64,000 bases of DNA from Euclidia mi (Eukaryota; Arthropoda; Insecta; Lepidoptera; Erebidae): positions 38,026,475 to 38,090,474 of the forward strand of contig OX123205.2 of assembly GCA_944739405.2 (NCBI GenBank), written 5' to 3'. Below the pieces are notes generated by a model. It made no database searches. It saw nothing but the letters and a program-made list of their open reading frames with translations, and was not told the origin of the DNA. Each line of letters begins with the position of its first letter. Position 1 is the first letter of the stretch. Of the stretch, positions 46,442 through 57,393 are shown one piece after another. The position numbers were made by a program, and so were the translations under genes.

Positions 46442-48442
46442 ATCGTTTTCGTAAACAGCCGTCGAATGAGGAAACGCCGCCAGAGACTGAAACAACAGAC
46501 CACGTTGTCGAAGAAACATCTACACTTGAAGAGGCCACGATTGAAACCGACCTCGAAGAAGATTTAATAACGAACATTATTATACAGAACACTGGTAAGC
46601 ACTGTGGCAATATACACTGTACACTCTTCCTAATACCTACTGTCACTATGGTGGATGGTGAAAGATAAATATACCTACTCAAACATCTCAAGACCGCCCT
46701 AAAGAAAAGAAATCAAGAGCTCTATAATCTATCTTACCAAGACTTATTATACTTTTTAATAGTTTCCATGATCAAACTCTTGCATAATATTCGGAGCGTA
46801 AACTACAAGTAGTGTAAAGTTCTTAGTGAGTAGTTTGTTTCAGAAACATCAAGTGTAAATAGAGAAGATTCAACAGTGGAGTTTGTTGAAGACTTAGATG
46901 TGTCCATGAGTGACAATTGTGATGACCATGACGACGACATTAGGCCTGACGCTGAACACCTCCACATAGAACAACGTAAGTTCTTACACTATTCAGTTGT
47001 CCTCTCTTCGTTGATTCCTAGAATAACTAATATGCTGTGCCCACAGGTTCCATATCTGATAAATACAAGATTGCACTAAGTAATCATTATGTAGCACCAT
47101 CACAGAAAACAATAAGGGTTTACAAGGGCAATTAAGAGTCAAACTTTCTCCGCACCTCGATCAGAACATATTTTTCTTTTGTCCTTCCCTCTGTGTAAAT
47201 GTTAGATTGACTTTCTTTGTAATGAACATGCCTTATAGTACGAATCTTTATATTTCCATAAGTATTTTACGCGCACAATTTTATATCTAACATAAATGTT
47301 TCAGCTGTATCTACAGCAAATGAGAAAAACACAAGTTATTGGAAACATCAACTGAGCTACATTCTGCAGAACACACAGTTCTGTGGCATATGTTTGTGTA
47401 CTGATGACAATATGAACACGGTCAACGATACTTTAGAGATCTTTGTGGGAGGAAGAAGTCATAGCAAAACAGTCTTGGAGATCTTAGGTGTAGTGTTTAA
47501 GGAGGTAAGTGTGTATATCATTTGCTCACTTGTTAACCATTTTCCTGAAATTCCGGATTATGAGATTTGTGTTTTCTCTTTCAGGATGATGAAATTCTAT
47601 CCAATTCACAAATATGTAACGGTTGTACAAAGAATATGATTCAATCATACATGTTTATACAACGAGCAAAAGAAACTTCGAGAATGCTTAATTGTCATCT
47701 CAATGATCTGTATAATAAGTCTTGTTACATACGAAATAACATTTTGGACGATGAAAAGCAACCTAAAAATGTACTTCTTACATTAGAAAATTATGATGAC
47801 AAACATCATTTGTATAATCCTGTACATATTGCACCAGCGAAGAAATCTGAAGTAATTTCGAATAAAGAAGCAGAAGGAACTGAGATGCAGAAACCAAAAT
47901 ATAAATGTTCAATATGCAATCTCTTTCTACCTTCATTTAACACATGGAGGCTACACGAAAGAAATGCGCATAGAGATAAGAAGCATAAGGTAGACCCTAA
48001 CAGACTTAGGCAGGTTAGGAAGATATGCAAGCTCTGTCGTCGAGTGATACAGATTGGTGGATTAGCTGAACACATGACAAAGTATCACAAACATTCTATG
48101 ACCCGCTCACCTCGTAATATAGCTATTGTCTCAGGCGGCGATTTAAACACTCATACAATAGAGAAACCTAGTAATAAAGATGGCAAATGTTTAACTTGCT
48201 TGAAGAAGTACAAAGAAGAAGGACTAGAGCAACAACCGTGCAGGTTCTGTTGTGCCAAATGCGCTGAAGCCTCTTGTCTTCATTACAAATACTTAAGTTG
48301 GTATAGAGAACAAATCTCGATGGGTTTGCTGCGAGCTAAATGTTTACACTGTGAATATGTTTGTAAATCAGAAGAGGCCCTGCTGAAACATGTCAACATG
48401 AGGCACGTAAAACACCTCTCTAAAATTGCCTTCAAAAGTTAA
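46442..48442 (+). CDS. ZAD-C2H2 gene copy 4 (no THAP exon)
   Basis: Exons 46442-46594, 46844-46975, 47305-47504 and 47585-48442. The upstream exon is 57 nt longer than in copies 2 and 3: it keeps 19 residues (NEETPPETETTDHVVEETS) that the others lack, in frame. More substitutions than the others (e.g. ILDDEKQ, DKHHLYN, VISNKEAEGTE), so it is the most diverged unit. All zinc ligands are kept. No start codon exon is seen upstream. Confidence 0.75.
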
Positions 48443-48747
48443 ATTTCTAATTAAATAAAAGCTTAAAAATAATGTAGTGTTTTAATGCTATTATTATTTG
48501 TCATTTACTAAATTATTATAGCTCGTTACAGTAAGTATGGTAATAAAAAAATATTAAATGCTCTTCAGTGCTAAAATCTCAAGTGCTTTGCCTCTAATAC
48601 CGAAGCGCTATTATGCCGAGTTTTGTATGCAGTTAGAGATTAACTATTCATTCTTTGTGGCGCAGCGACCCAAAGTTATTCATATTCTTTCTTATTCATA
48701 TTCTATAATTTGCAATTTCACTATGTAGGTACTAGGGCTTTCATCCC

Positions 48748-49343
48748 CCCCCCCCCCCCCCGTGGGATCTCCACCTTGTCGTGGTGGGGGGCTCAGTAAC
48801 CGTGGATTGGTCACCCGCGGTGAAGCTAAGAGGGATCCAGGAGGGGACGCTCCGCGTGGGCTTGACGGAGGCCTGCGCAGGATGCGTCCAAAGGGGCGGG
48901 TGCGAGGGACAGTTCTTCTGTCCCTCGCAGTCGGGTGCGGTCGCGGGAGGAGAGGCGTGTCGGTGTTGCGTTGCCGCGCGCCCTATCTCCCGCGACCAAA
49001 TGGGGGCGCACCATCGTTGCGTCGCGGTGGGGCCGCAGAGGAAGAGGAGATGCGGTGTTGCGTTGCCGTCCTCCCTATCCTCTGCGGCCGCTGAGTGTTT
49101 TGGCGGCGGAGCCCAACACCTTCATCCGCCGCCAAGGGGGTTTTGTTCGGGCCCCGCCTGACCATCTGGCGGGCCAATACCCGTCGAGGGGTAGCGAGGA
49201 ATGCTTCAGCAATACCCGACCCTCCGACACACGGCTACGTAAGGGTTGGTTTTAAGTCAGTAAGAGTCTGACAGTCCCCTTCGTCCTTCCCCCAGGGCGG
49301 AGGGACTCCATGAGGATTTTCCAACCCGACACCACAAAAAAAA
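48748..49343 (+). mobile_element. GC-rich structured retroposon, copy 2 (about 596 bp)
   Basis: Same family as 43054-43654. Duplication GGGCTTTCATCCC at 48735-48747 and 49344-49356; a long C-run at the 5' end and a short A-run at the 3' end. The 3' quarter differs (CTTCGTCCTTCCCCCAGGGC). Confidence 0.9.
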
Positions 49344-49356
49344 GGGCTTTCATCCC

Positions 49357-50000
49357 GGGAGTCTCAGTCTCGAAAATTTCGAGAGTCTCGACGATTTTGC
49401 TGTATTTTTGAGACTAGAGACTGCTACCTCCAGTTTTCGAGACATTTGAGACTTAAGTAGAATAATTACCATTATTGAAAAATCTCGTGAATTACCGGTG
49501 TTGGCAAAAAGAATTCTGGCCAGGCTAAAAAAGGACTGGCCAACAGTTTTTCCTGACAGGGTTTTCCCAGACAACCCTATAACATCGTGTTCGCAGTGAA
49601 GTAGCGCTCATTTGTCTATTAAACAAATTGATAAATATAACTAGTATCAACTTAACTGTCGAAGTGTTACCTACCAAGGAAAAAAAGACAATCCAATTTT
49701 AACGTACCCTTACGGCCTAGTCACGAGATCGGTCTAAGCGGCGCGTGGCCGGGGCGATGTACATGCCGCGTTTAACCTCAGGCGGCCGCGCGCCGCGTCA
49801 CAGTAAACTCGCTATGTACATCGAAAACGCTCGCCGCTGCCACCCGCCGCTGTAGGTCGTGACAGGGCCGTTAGGGTTCATACATGTATGAACCCTAACG
49901 GCCCTACTAACCGCATGTATGCGGTTAGTAGGTACTGAAGGAGAATACCCATTCTTGTATAGCCTGCCGTTGCGTATGTTTTATTCATTAAACTCGAATA
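49357..50000. other. Spacer with CpG-rich block and double palindrome, no gene
   Basis: Contains CTCGAAAATTTCGAGA-type short palindromes, a CpG-rich stretch (49740-49860) and two overlapping perfect palindromes (49864-49932). No coding signal. Confidence 0.5.
49864..49932. repeat. Two overlapping perfect palindromes (42 and 30 bp)
   Basis: 49864-49905: 21-bp arms (AGGGCCGTTAGGGTTCATAC...) with no spacer. 49903-49932: 14-bp arms CCTACTAACCGCAT around GT. They share three bases. Confidence 0.9.
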
Positions 50001-50010
50001 TTAAATAAAG

Positions 50011-50383
50011 GAAGGCAGCGATAGCCTAGTGGATATACCAACAGACTGCCATGCAGAGGGTATCGGGTTCGAATCCACGGCGCGCACAAATGACTTTTCG
50101 GAGTTATGTGCCTATTGAATTGTTAATTATCGCTTGTTCCGTGCCTCGGAGAGCACGTTAAGCCGTCGGTCCCGGTTGTCATGAATGTCTTGACAGTCTT
50201 TACAGGGCGTCAGTACCTTCTAAATAAACGGACACTAGTCTAAACCATGGAATATCGCTATCCCTTCGGGTTGCGGAGGTCAGACAGGCAGTCGCTCTGT
50301 GGAAAAGCTAATATTCAGCCAAATCCGGTTAGACTAGTAAGCGGACCCCAGACTGAAACTGGGATAACGCTAAGAGAAAGAAG
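50011..50383 (+). mobile_element. tRNA-headed SINE, family 3, TSD ATTAAATAAAG
   Basis: Head GGCAGCGATAGCCTAGTGGA with B box GGTTCGAATCC, body with GAGAGCACGTTAAGCCGTCG and TATCGCTATCCCTTCGGGTT, tail GATAACGCTAAGAGAAAGAA. Duplications at 50000-50010 and 50384-50394. Other copies at 51318 and 54791. Confidence 0.9.
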
Positions 50384-50394
50384 ATTAAATAAAG

Positions 50395-51016
50395 TCATTT
50401 TTTTATAATTTTCCCAGTCTGGACAGGATTTTTTTGCCAACGCAATCGCGATATTCGCGATATATTTTTTACATGCAACATTTGATATAAAATACCTTTC
50501 ATCCATTAACTAGATCGGTGAAGGTCGCTCTTCTAAAGATCTTAGGCTATCATCAGATTGTTTCTATCTGAAAATACATCGGATGTATTTTGCTTCTCAC
50601 GTGACTATTACATGTAACAGTATCTTGATTAATAAAGTACGTTATTTGAACTCATTGTATTAACTGCCTAAATGCCTAACCTATGAGTATAAAACTTCTT
50701 TTTTCTAAATAATAATAATAATATTTATTTGTTTAAACATGTGTTGTGTACAGGTGTTCTTAGTTATAAAGAATCATCATGTTTTGCCTTAATAGGCATA
50801 CACATATGAATGTCAATAACAAAAAAAATATACTTAATTTGTTATAAAAAAATCAAGTTTGCATTATGTCAAGTAATTATATAATAATAGCATTTAGTAC
50901 AGATCATGTCAGAGTTGTAATATAGAACAATGTCATAAATTAAATCTTATCAAAGTATCAAAGTCACAATTATAAAGTCATCATCATCAATGTCGCAAAT
51001 GAAGTACAAATAAATA
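50395..51016. other. AT-rich spacer, no gene seen
   Basis: AATAATAAT runs and AT-rich sequence up to the Harbinger-like terminus at 51017. No supported feature. Confidence 0.4.
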
Positions 51017-51232
51017 GACTGGGTTGCATCATCTTACTTTAACAATGACAAAGATCGCAACATCTGTCAAAGTATCGGTTAAGCAAAAAATTTGTTGCAC
51101 CACTTGACAATTGTTAAAATGACGTCATAATTTTACGTTAACTGTAACCGCCCGATGTTGGCCGGTTAATGTTATTGTTAAAGTCAATTCTATTGTTCTA
51201 TTATTGATACGCATCGAATATAACCACCAAAA

Positions 51233-51846
51233 ACGTCACTGCTTCGAGAAATACTCGCAGAAACTAGTTCTTCTGAAGACGAATGTGATTTATACCCGAT
51301 AAGTGAAAGGCTTAGGAAGGTGGCGATAGCCGAGTGGATATACCAACAGACTGCCATACAGAGGGTATCGGGTTCGAATCCACGGCGCGCACCAATGACT
51401 TTTCGGAGTTATGTGCGTATTAAATTGTTATTTATCGCTAGCCCCGTGCCTCGGAGAGCACGTTAAGCCGTCGGTCCCGGTTGTCATGCAGATCTTTGAC
51501 AGTCGTTACAGGGCGTCAGTACCTTCTAAATAAACTGAAACTAGTCTAAACCATGGAATATCGCTATCCCTTCGGGTTGCGGAGGTCAGATAGGCAGTCG
51601 CTCTGTGGAAAAGCTAATATTCAGCCAAATCCGGTTAGACTAGAAAGCGGACCCCAGATTGAAACTGGGATAACGCTAAGAGGAAGAAGAAGAAGAAGAA
51701 GTGAAAGGCTTAGGAAAAGAAAAATGTATTTCTCCAGAACCGATCGAGTTTCAAAAGGGGTCAACAAATCATTCTTGGCTAGATTTCGAGTCTCCAAAAA
51801 TGTAGCGCGGTGGCTAGCTCAACGGTCGGAACACTCTCTGTGCTAG
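51233..51846 (+). pseudogene. Harbinger transposase N-terminal remnant, element 1
   Basis: Reads SLLREILAETSSSEDECDLY (start codon mutated to ACG), then after the SINE RKRKMYFSRTDRVSKGVNKS and FLARFRVSKNVARWLAQRSE, ending TAG. The FL.RFR(V/L)SK block is the N-terminal motif of HARBI1-like transposases. The DDE core is absent. Confidence 0.6.
51318..51699 (+). mobile_element. tRNA-headed SINE, family 3, in Harbinger transposase
   Basis: Perfect 16-bp duplication AGTGAAAGGCTTAGGA at 51302-51317 and 51700-51715. Tail (GAA)n. Same family as 50011. Confidence 0.9.
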
Positions 51847-52971
51847 CTACCTGAAATTTTATTAGGTAGAAATGAAAGGTATTAGGTAGAAATGGTAGGT
51901 GCATAGGGTTCCCGCCAAGAACTTAGGGTCCCAAGCCAACCTCACCTACAAGTGGTGCACCTGCCGATCAACGGACGAGGCTCTGGCAAACAAAATATCC
52001 CGATAAGCGGCAATAGGCTCGCCACCTATTACGTGGGATCAAAACACTGGCGAAATGTGGGCGTTTAATATGCCTCTGCCTACCCCTTCGGGGAAACAGG
52101 CGTGAGTCTATGTATGTATGTATGCAGAAATGAAAATAATAACAGTTGAAAAGATAAATGTGACGATGCCAGGAATCCAACCTTAGCTGGTCCGCCACAG
52201 TGCGCTGGTGGTGTGTGACTGGCGAGTGTTCCTACGACGATCATCTTCTATGTGCTAGTGGACTGTATGGCTTCGATCTATTCGGGGCTTCAGAAATAAA
52301 ACATCTTCATACGTTAAGAGCGATGCTGTTCAGGTGTTCGGTGCTGGATGGCTACATTTAGTTACTTGGTTACAACATGGTGGTTGGGACGCCAACAAAC
52401 TGGCCAAAAATATGGTCGCTTAGCTACTTCGAAATTTTACCTTAACGCCGACCACCGCACCGAACATATGCACAACAAATCTTTATTAGTACATGTAATT
52501 ATCTTAGATACTATGGTACATCCATATATGTTCTATACATAGCTAAATAGGCCTCAAAAAGTTCTATCGAACGGTATATAATACATAAACCTAACTGTTT
52601 GCATCACTAAGTTATTCAAGAAAAATTATCGAAAAATGTTGTCACACAAGGATCCGCCCACTATAGTTTCTATAAAAAATCTATGAAATACTATAGTTAT
52701 GTAGGTATGTAATTTTGGTGGGCCGCATCTAATAAAACAAACGCCATGGAAATAGCTTTATTCAATTCTAAGATAACATAATTAAACCTACGATGCATAA
52801 AATACAAACTTTCTTTCCATCGTACATAAAGAAACTTTATGATAAACATGCAAATGTTTATTATTACGATTATTTCGCCTATATAAACCAATAACTAGCA
52901 ATAAGAAACTATTTAAACATGATTTCAAGCCTATTCAAAGCTAAAAAACACTTATAAAACTACTATGTAAT

Positions 52972-53385
52972 CAAAAAATGCCGTGTGGTTGACGGCAAAG
53001 AATACAAGTGTCACCACTCCCTATCTTCCCGTGGTTGTCGTAAGAGGCGACTAAGGGATAACACGATGCAAATACCATCTTTGCGTAGAGACGGAAAACT
53101 CGACATCAAACCCTATACGACTGCCTCGTTGGTCTCGCGGCATAAATGTGCGCGTGGGATCGGGAGGTCCTGGATTCGATGCCTGGGTCGGGCAGTGTTA
53201 TTGGGTTTTTCTGTCACGAAATTCTCAGTAGCAGCACGGAGTCTGGAAATGTGCCCGGTACGGCAATAGGCTCGCCCCTTATTACGTGGGAAATAAGTAT
53301 ATCTGGCGAAAAGTGGGTGTAAGAATACACCTCTGCCTACCCCTTCGGGGATAAAAGGCGTGACGATATGTATGTATGTAAACAA
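52972..53385 (+). mobile_element. LINE 3'-end plus tRNA-headed SINE insertion
   Basis: Present in element 1 only; element 2 reads straight through (CTATGTAAACAAAACAGCTG at about 56228). Begins with CCGTGTGGTTGACGGCAAAG and GTCGTAAGAGGCGACTAAGG (LINE 3' end), then a SINE head CTGCCTCGTTGGTCTCGCGG, body and TATGTATGTATGTA tail. Confidence 0.75.
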
Positions 53386-53654
53386 AACAGCTGTTTATCA
53401 ACTATTAGTTCTTATCTATTACAACTGATAACACTATTTATGATCGATATGTAAGTCCCTACGGTTAGCACAAGTATAAGTTTAATGCTTATACACTACA
53501 CGGCACTACTTATTACCGATTTGGGAATTTTCACTATTCTAGCGTTATGTTATCACTTTGACGCGTCCGGGAACCGAACCCCGTATACCTACCGCACGAT
53601 TGGATACCACTATTTTTACACGATTTTCACTCGCGGTTTCGCATACACTATTCA

Positions 53655-54124
53655 CTATAGAGGTTTTAATGTCTGTCGCGAAGAATAAATAAGTATGAAA
53701 TTTTGAGCACCAGGCCCTTCAATATATTTATCATTGTATCTATTTATGTACCTTTTTGCCACTCTCTTTATATTCTCAAATTTGTATTTGAGCTGCTTCA
53801 CAGTGCGTGGGATCTCTCCAAGGGCATTAAATTCGCTTTCTATTAAAGTCCACACGCTATTCTTTTGCTTACTACTTATAGCATCGGTTTTCTTACAAAA
53901 TAATACATTTTGATGTTTGATTATTAACGATTGAAGTCTATCGACTTCAGCTCCGGTAAAGTTTACGCTTCTTTCCCTGAAATATACAGAATTTAACGTA
54001 AAGATAGGCATAAGTTTGTGTGCTGTAAAAAGAATAACACGCAAGTGTTATGGGCAACAGAATAAGTTGTGCATACTTACTTTGTTCGACTGTTTACGTA
54101 CAAGCTTTTTGTATTTGATGCCAT
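53655..54124 (-). CDS. Myb/SANT-like protein (MSANTD3/zeste type), Harbinger element 1
   Basis: Exon 1 54081-54124 (ATG, MASNTKSLYVNSRT), exon 2 53655-53976; GT/AG borders, matching phase. Exon 2 encodes RSVNFTGAEVDRLQSLI, WTLIESEFNALGEIPRTVKQ and LKYKFENIKRVAKRY, the three helices of a Myb_DNA-bind_5 domain. Such proteins accompany Harbinger transposases and help bind DNA. The frame is open for about 120 codons; the C-terminus (IYSSRQTLKPL) may be a truncated end. Confidence 0.6.
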
Positions 54125-54712
54125 TATTATCTTCTACACTTCGTAAAACTTGAACTCGTAGGTAATAGGTGTAGTATAAACAAGAAAGATAATCAAAATC
54201 TTTTAAAATGATGCGCGTTCAGCGCGTTCAATTCGTTTGACGTTCGATATAATATTTGACAATTGACATCTTGACATTATCAATAACAGCGAAGCTCTAG
54301 TATTGCCGGACTTAAAAATAGTTCCCGCAGCGAATCGGGGTAGATTACGCCTCATTTGTCTAGCAACCCTGTTAACTTTAACATTAGCAACAAAAACGTT
54401 GGTGCAACACATTTTGCGTCAGCCGTCAAGTTTACTGTTAAAGTTATTGTAAAATTTAACTTTAGCTTTTACTTTAACCGGTGATGTGGTGCAATCCACT
54501 CTTAGACTGGGTTGCACCATCTTACTTTAACAATGACAAAGATCGCAACATCTGTCAAAGTACCGGTTAAGCAAAAAATGAGTTGCACCACTTGACAATT
54601 GTTAAAATGACGTCATAATTTTACGTTTACTGTAACCGCCCGATGTCGGCCGGTTAATGTTATTGTTAAAGTCAGTTCAATTGTTGATATGCATCGAATA
54701 TAACCACCAAAA

Positions 54713-55310
54713 ATGTCACTGCTTCGAGAAATACTCGCAGAAATTAGTTCTTCTGAAGACGAATATGATTTAGACCAGATAAGTGTAAGGCAGCGATAGC
54801 ATAGTGAAGGTACCAACAGACTGCCATGCATAGGGTATCGGTTTCGAATCCACGGCGCGCACCAATGGCTTTTCTGAGTTATGTGCGTATTAAATTGACA
54901 ATTATCGCTTGTCCCCTTGCCTCGGAGAGCACGTTAAGCCGTCGGTCCCGGTTGTCATGAAGATCTTTGACAGTCGTTATAGGGCTTCAGTACCTTCTAA
55001 ATAAACGGACACTAGTCTAAACCATGGGATATTGCTATCCCTTCGGGTTGCGGAGGCAGGCAGGCAGTCGCTCTGTGGAAAAGCAAATATTCAGCCAAAT
55101 CCGGTTAGATTAGTAAGCGGACCCTAGATTGAAACTGGGATAACGCTAGGAGGATGATGATGAAGTGTAAGGCCTAGGAAAGGAAAAGTGTATTTCTCCA
55201 GAACTGATCGATTTTCAAAATGGGACAACAAATCATTCTTGGCTAGATTTCGAGTCTCCAAAAATGTAGCGCGGTGGCAAGCTCAACGGTTGGAACACTC
55301 TCTGTGCTAG
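54713..55310 (+). pseudogene. Harbinger transposase N-terminal remnant, element 2
   Basis: The ATG at 54713 starts MSLLREILAEISSSEDEYDL; after the SINE (54791-55162) the frame continues KVYFSRTDRFSKWDNKSFLA, RFRVSKNVARWQAQRLEHSL and TAG. This copy keeps the start codon that element 1 lost. The catalytic core is missing. Confidence 0.6.
54791..55162 (+). mobile_element. tRNA-headed SINE, family 3, in element 2
   Basis: Duplication AAGTGTAAGG at 54781-54790 and 55163-55172; tail (GATG)n. It sits at practically the same codon as the SINE in element 1. Confidence 0.85.
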
Positions 55311-56515
55311 CTACCTGAAATGTTATTAGGTAGAAATAAAAATAATAACAGTTGAAAAGATAAATGTGACGGATGCCAGGAATCGAACCTCAGCTGGTCC
55401 GCCACAGTGCGCTGGTGGTGTGTGACTGGCGAGTGTTTCTACGACGATGATCTTCTATGTGCTAGTGGACTGTATGGCTTCGATCTATTCGGGGCTTCAG
55501 AAATAAAATATCTTCATACGTTGAGAGCGATGCTGTTCAGGTGTTCGGTGATGGATGGCTACATATGATTACGTGGTTACAAGATGGTGGTTGGGACGCC
55601 AACAAAATGGCCGAAAATATGGTCGCTTAGCTACTTCGCAACTTTACGACGACCACCGCACCGAACATATGCACAACAAATCTTTATTTGTGATAAAGTA
55701 CATCCATGTAATTATCTTAAATACTATGTACATGCATATAATATGTTCTATACATAGCTAGATAAGTCTCAAAGAGTTCTATCGAACGGTGTCTAATACA
55801 TAAACCTTCCTATTTGCATCACTAAGTTATTCAAGAAAAACTATCGAAAAATATTGTCACACAAGGGTCCGCCCACTTTAATATTTTCTATAGAAAAAAA
55901 CTATGAAATACTATAGTTATGTATGTAATTTTGGTGGGCCGTTGTGTGCAACTATATGGAGCATCTAATAAAACAAACGCCATGAAAATATCTTTATTCA
56001 ATTCTAAGATAACATAGTAAAACCTACGATGCATAAGTACCTACAATTATACAAATTTTCTTAAGAAAGCACTATTGCACATAAACAAAGTTTATGATAA
56101 ACATGCAAATGTTTATTATTACGATTATTTTGACTATATAAACCAATAAGTAGCAATAAGAAACTATTTAAAAAATTTTCATTGATTTCAAGCCTATTCA
56201 AAGCTAAAAAACACATAATAAAGCAACTATGTAAACAAAACAGCTGTTTATCAACTATTAGTTCTTATCTATTACAACTGATAACACTATTTATGATCGA
56301 TATCTAAGTCCCTACGGTTAGCACAAGTATAAGTTTAATGTTTATACACTACACGGCACCTCTTATTACCGATTTGCGAATTTTCACTATTCTAGCTTTA
56401 TTTTATCACTTTGCCGCGTCTGGGAACCGAACCCGGTCTACCGCACGATTGGATAGCATTATTTTTACACGATTTTCACTCGCGGTTTCGAATACACTAT
56501 TCACTATAGAGTTTT

Positions 56516-56968
56516 TTAATGTCTGTCGGGAACAATAAGTATGAAATTTTGAGCACCATGCCCTTCAATATATTTATCATTGTATCTATTTATGTACCTT
56601 TTTGCCACTCTCTTGATATTTTCCAACTTGTATTTGAGCTGCTTCACAGTGCGCGGGATCTCTCCAAGAGCATTAAATTCGCTTTCTATTAAAGTCCACG
56701 CGCTATCCTTTTGCTTACTACTTATAGCATCGGTTTTCTTACAAAATAAAACATCTTGATGTTTGGTTATTAACGATTGAAGTCTATCGACTTCGGCTCC
56801 GGTAAAGTTTACGCTTCTTTTTCTGAAATATACAGAATTTAACGTAAAGATAGGCATATTTTTGTGTGCTGTAAATAAATAACACGCAAGTGTTATGGGC
56901 AACGGAATACGTTGTGATACTTACGTTGTTTGGCTGTTTACGTCCAAGCTTTTTGTATTTGATGCCAT
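56516..56968 (-). CDS. Myb/SANT-like protein (MSANTD3/zeste type), Harbinger element 2
   Basis: Exon 1 56925-56968 (MASNTKSLDVNSQT), exon 2 56516-56822 (KRSVNFTGAEVDRL..., WTLIESEFNALGEIPRTVKQ, LKYKLENIKRVAKRY), ending FILIVPDRH and stop. The splice phase matches. Close to the element 1 copy, with a handful of substitutions; the open frame in both suggests recent activity or use. Confidence 0.6.
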
Positions 56969-57393
56969 TATTATCTTCTACTCTTCGTAAAACTTGAACT
57001 AGTAATAGGTGTAGTATAAACAAGAAAGATAAAATCTTTTAAAATGATTCGCGTTCAGCGCGTTCAATTCGTTTGACGTTTGATATAATATTTTATGTGA
57101 CATCTTGACATTAGCAATAACAGCGAAGCTCTAGTATTGCCAGACTTAAAAATAGTTCCCGCAGCGAATCGGGGTAGATTACGCCTCATTTGTCTAGCGA
57201 CCCTGTTAACTTTAACATTAGCAATAAAAACGTTGGTGCAACACATTTTGCAGCAGCCGTCAAGTTTACTGTTAAAGTTATTGTAAATTTGACTTTAGCT
57301 TTTACTTTAACCGGTGATGTGGTGCAATCCACTCTTAATGTCAAAAATCAAATGTCAGAACAAGTAAATAAAATACAAAGTAATATAACCTTA

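Larger units (their letters stand above)
25811..48590 (+). repeat. Tandem array of about 6.3-kb units, four copies of ZAD exons
   Basis: Exon 6 starts at 26652, 34710, 41019 and 47585; spacings are 8058, 6309 and 6566 bp. The first spacing is long because of a 1733-bp hAT plus its 8-bp duplication; the third has a 601-bp retroposon and small deletions. Each unit runs from ATCTATCTTACCAAGAC through the ZAD/zinc-finger exons, an RT fragment, LINE 3' UTR pieces, a SINE, an antisense exon pair and the next upstream exon. The fourth unit stops at about 48590. Coding parts differ by only a few bases. Confidence 0.95.
51017..54501. mobile_element. PIF/Harbinger-like element 1, degenerate
   Basis: Left terminus GACTGGGTTGCATCATCTTA; inverted right terminus GAGTGGATTGCACCACATCA next to TTA (54502-54504). 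Inside, on the plus strand, is a truncated transposase start (51233-51846) and, on the minus strand, a Myb/SANT-type gene (53655-54124): the two-gene layout typical of Harbinger elements. SINE insertions at 51318-51699 and about 53090-53385; a SINE tail at about 51995-52120. Confidence 0.7.
54505..57334. mobile_element. PIF/Harbinger-like element 2 (2830 bp), TTA-flanked
   Basis: GACTGGGTTGCACCATCTTA at the left and, inverted, GAGTGGATTGCACCACATCA at the right; TTA at 54502-54504 and 57335-57337. It follows element 1 with only the shared TTA between. Same internal order: truncated transposase (54713-55310), spacer, Myb/SANT gene (minus). It lacks the 52972-53385 insertion. Confidence 0.8.
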
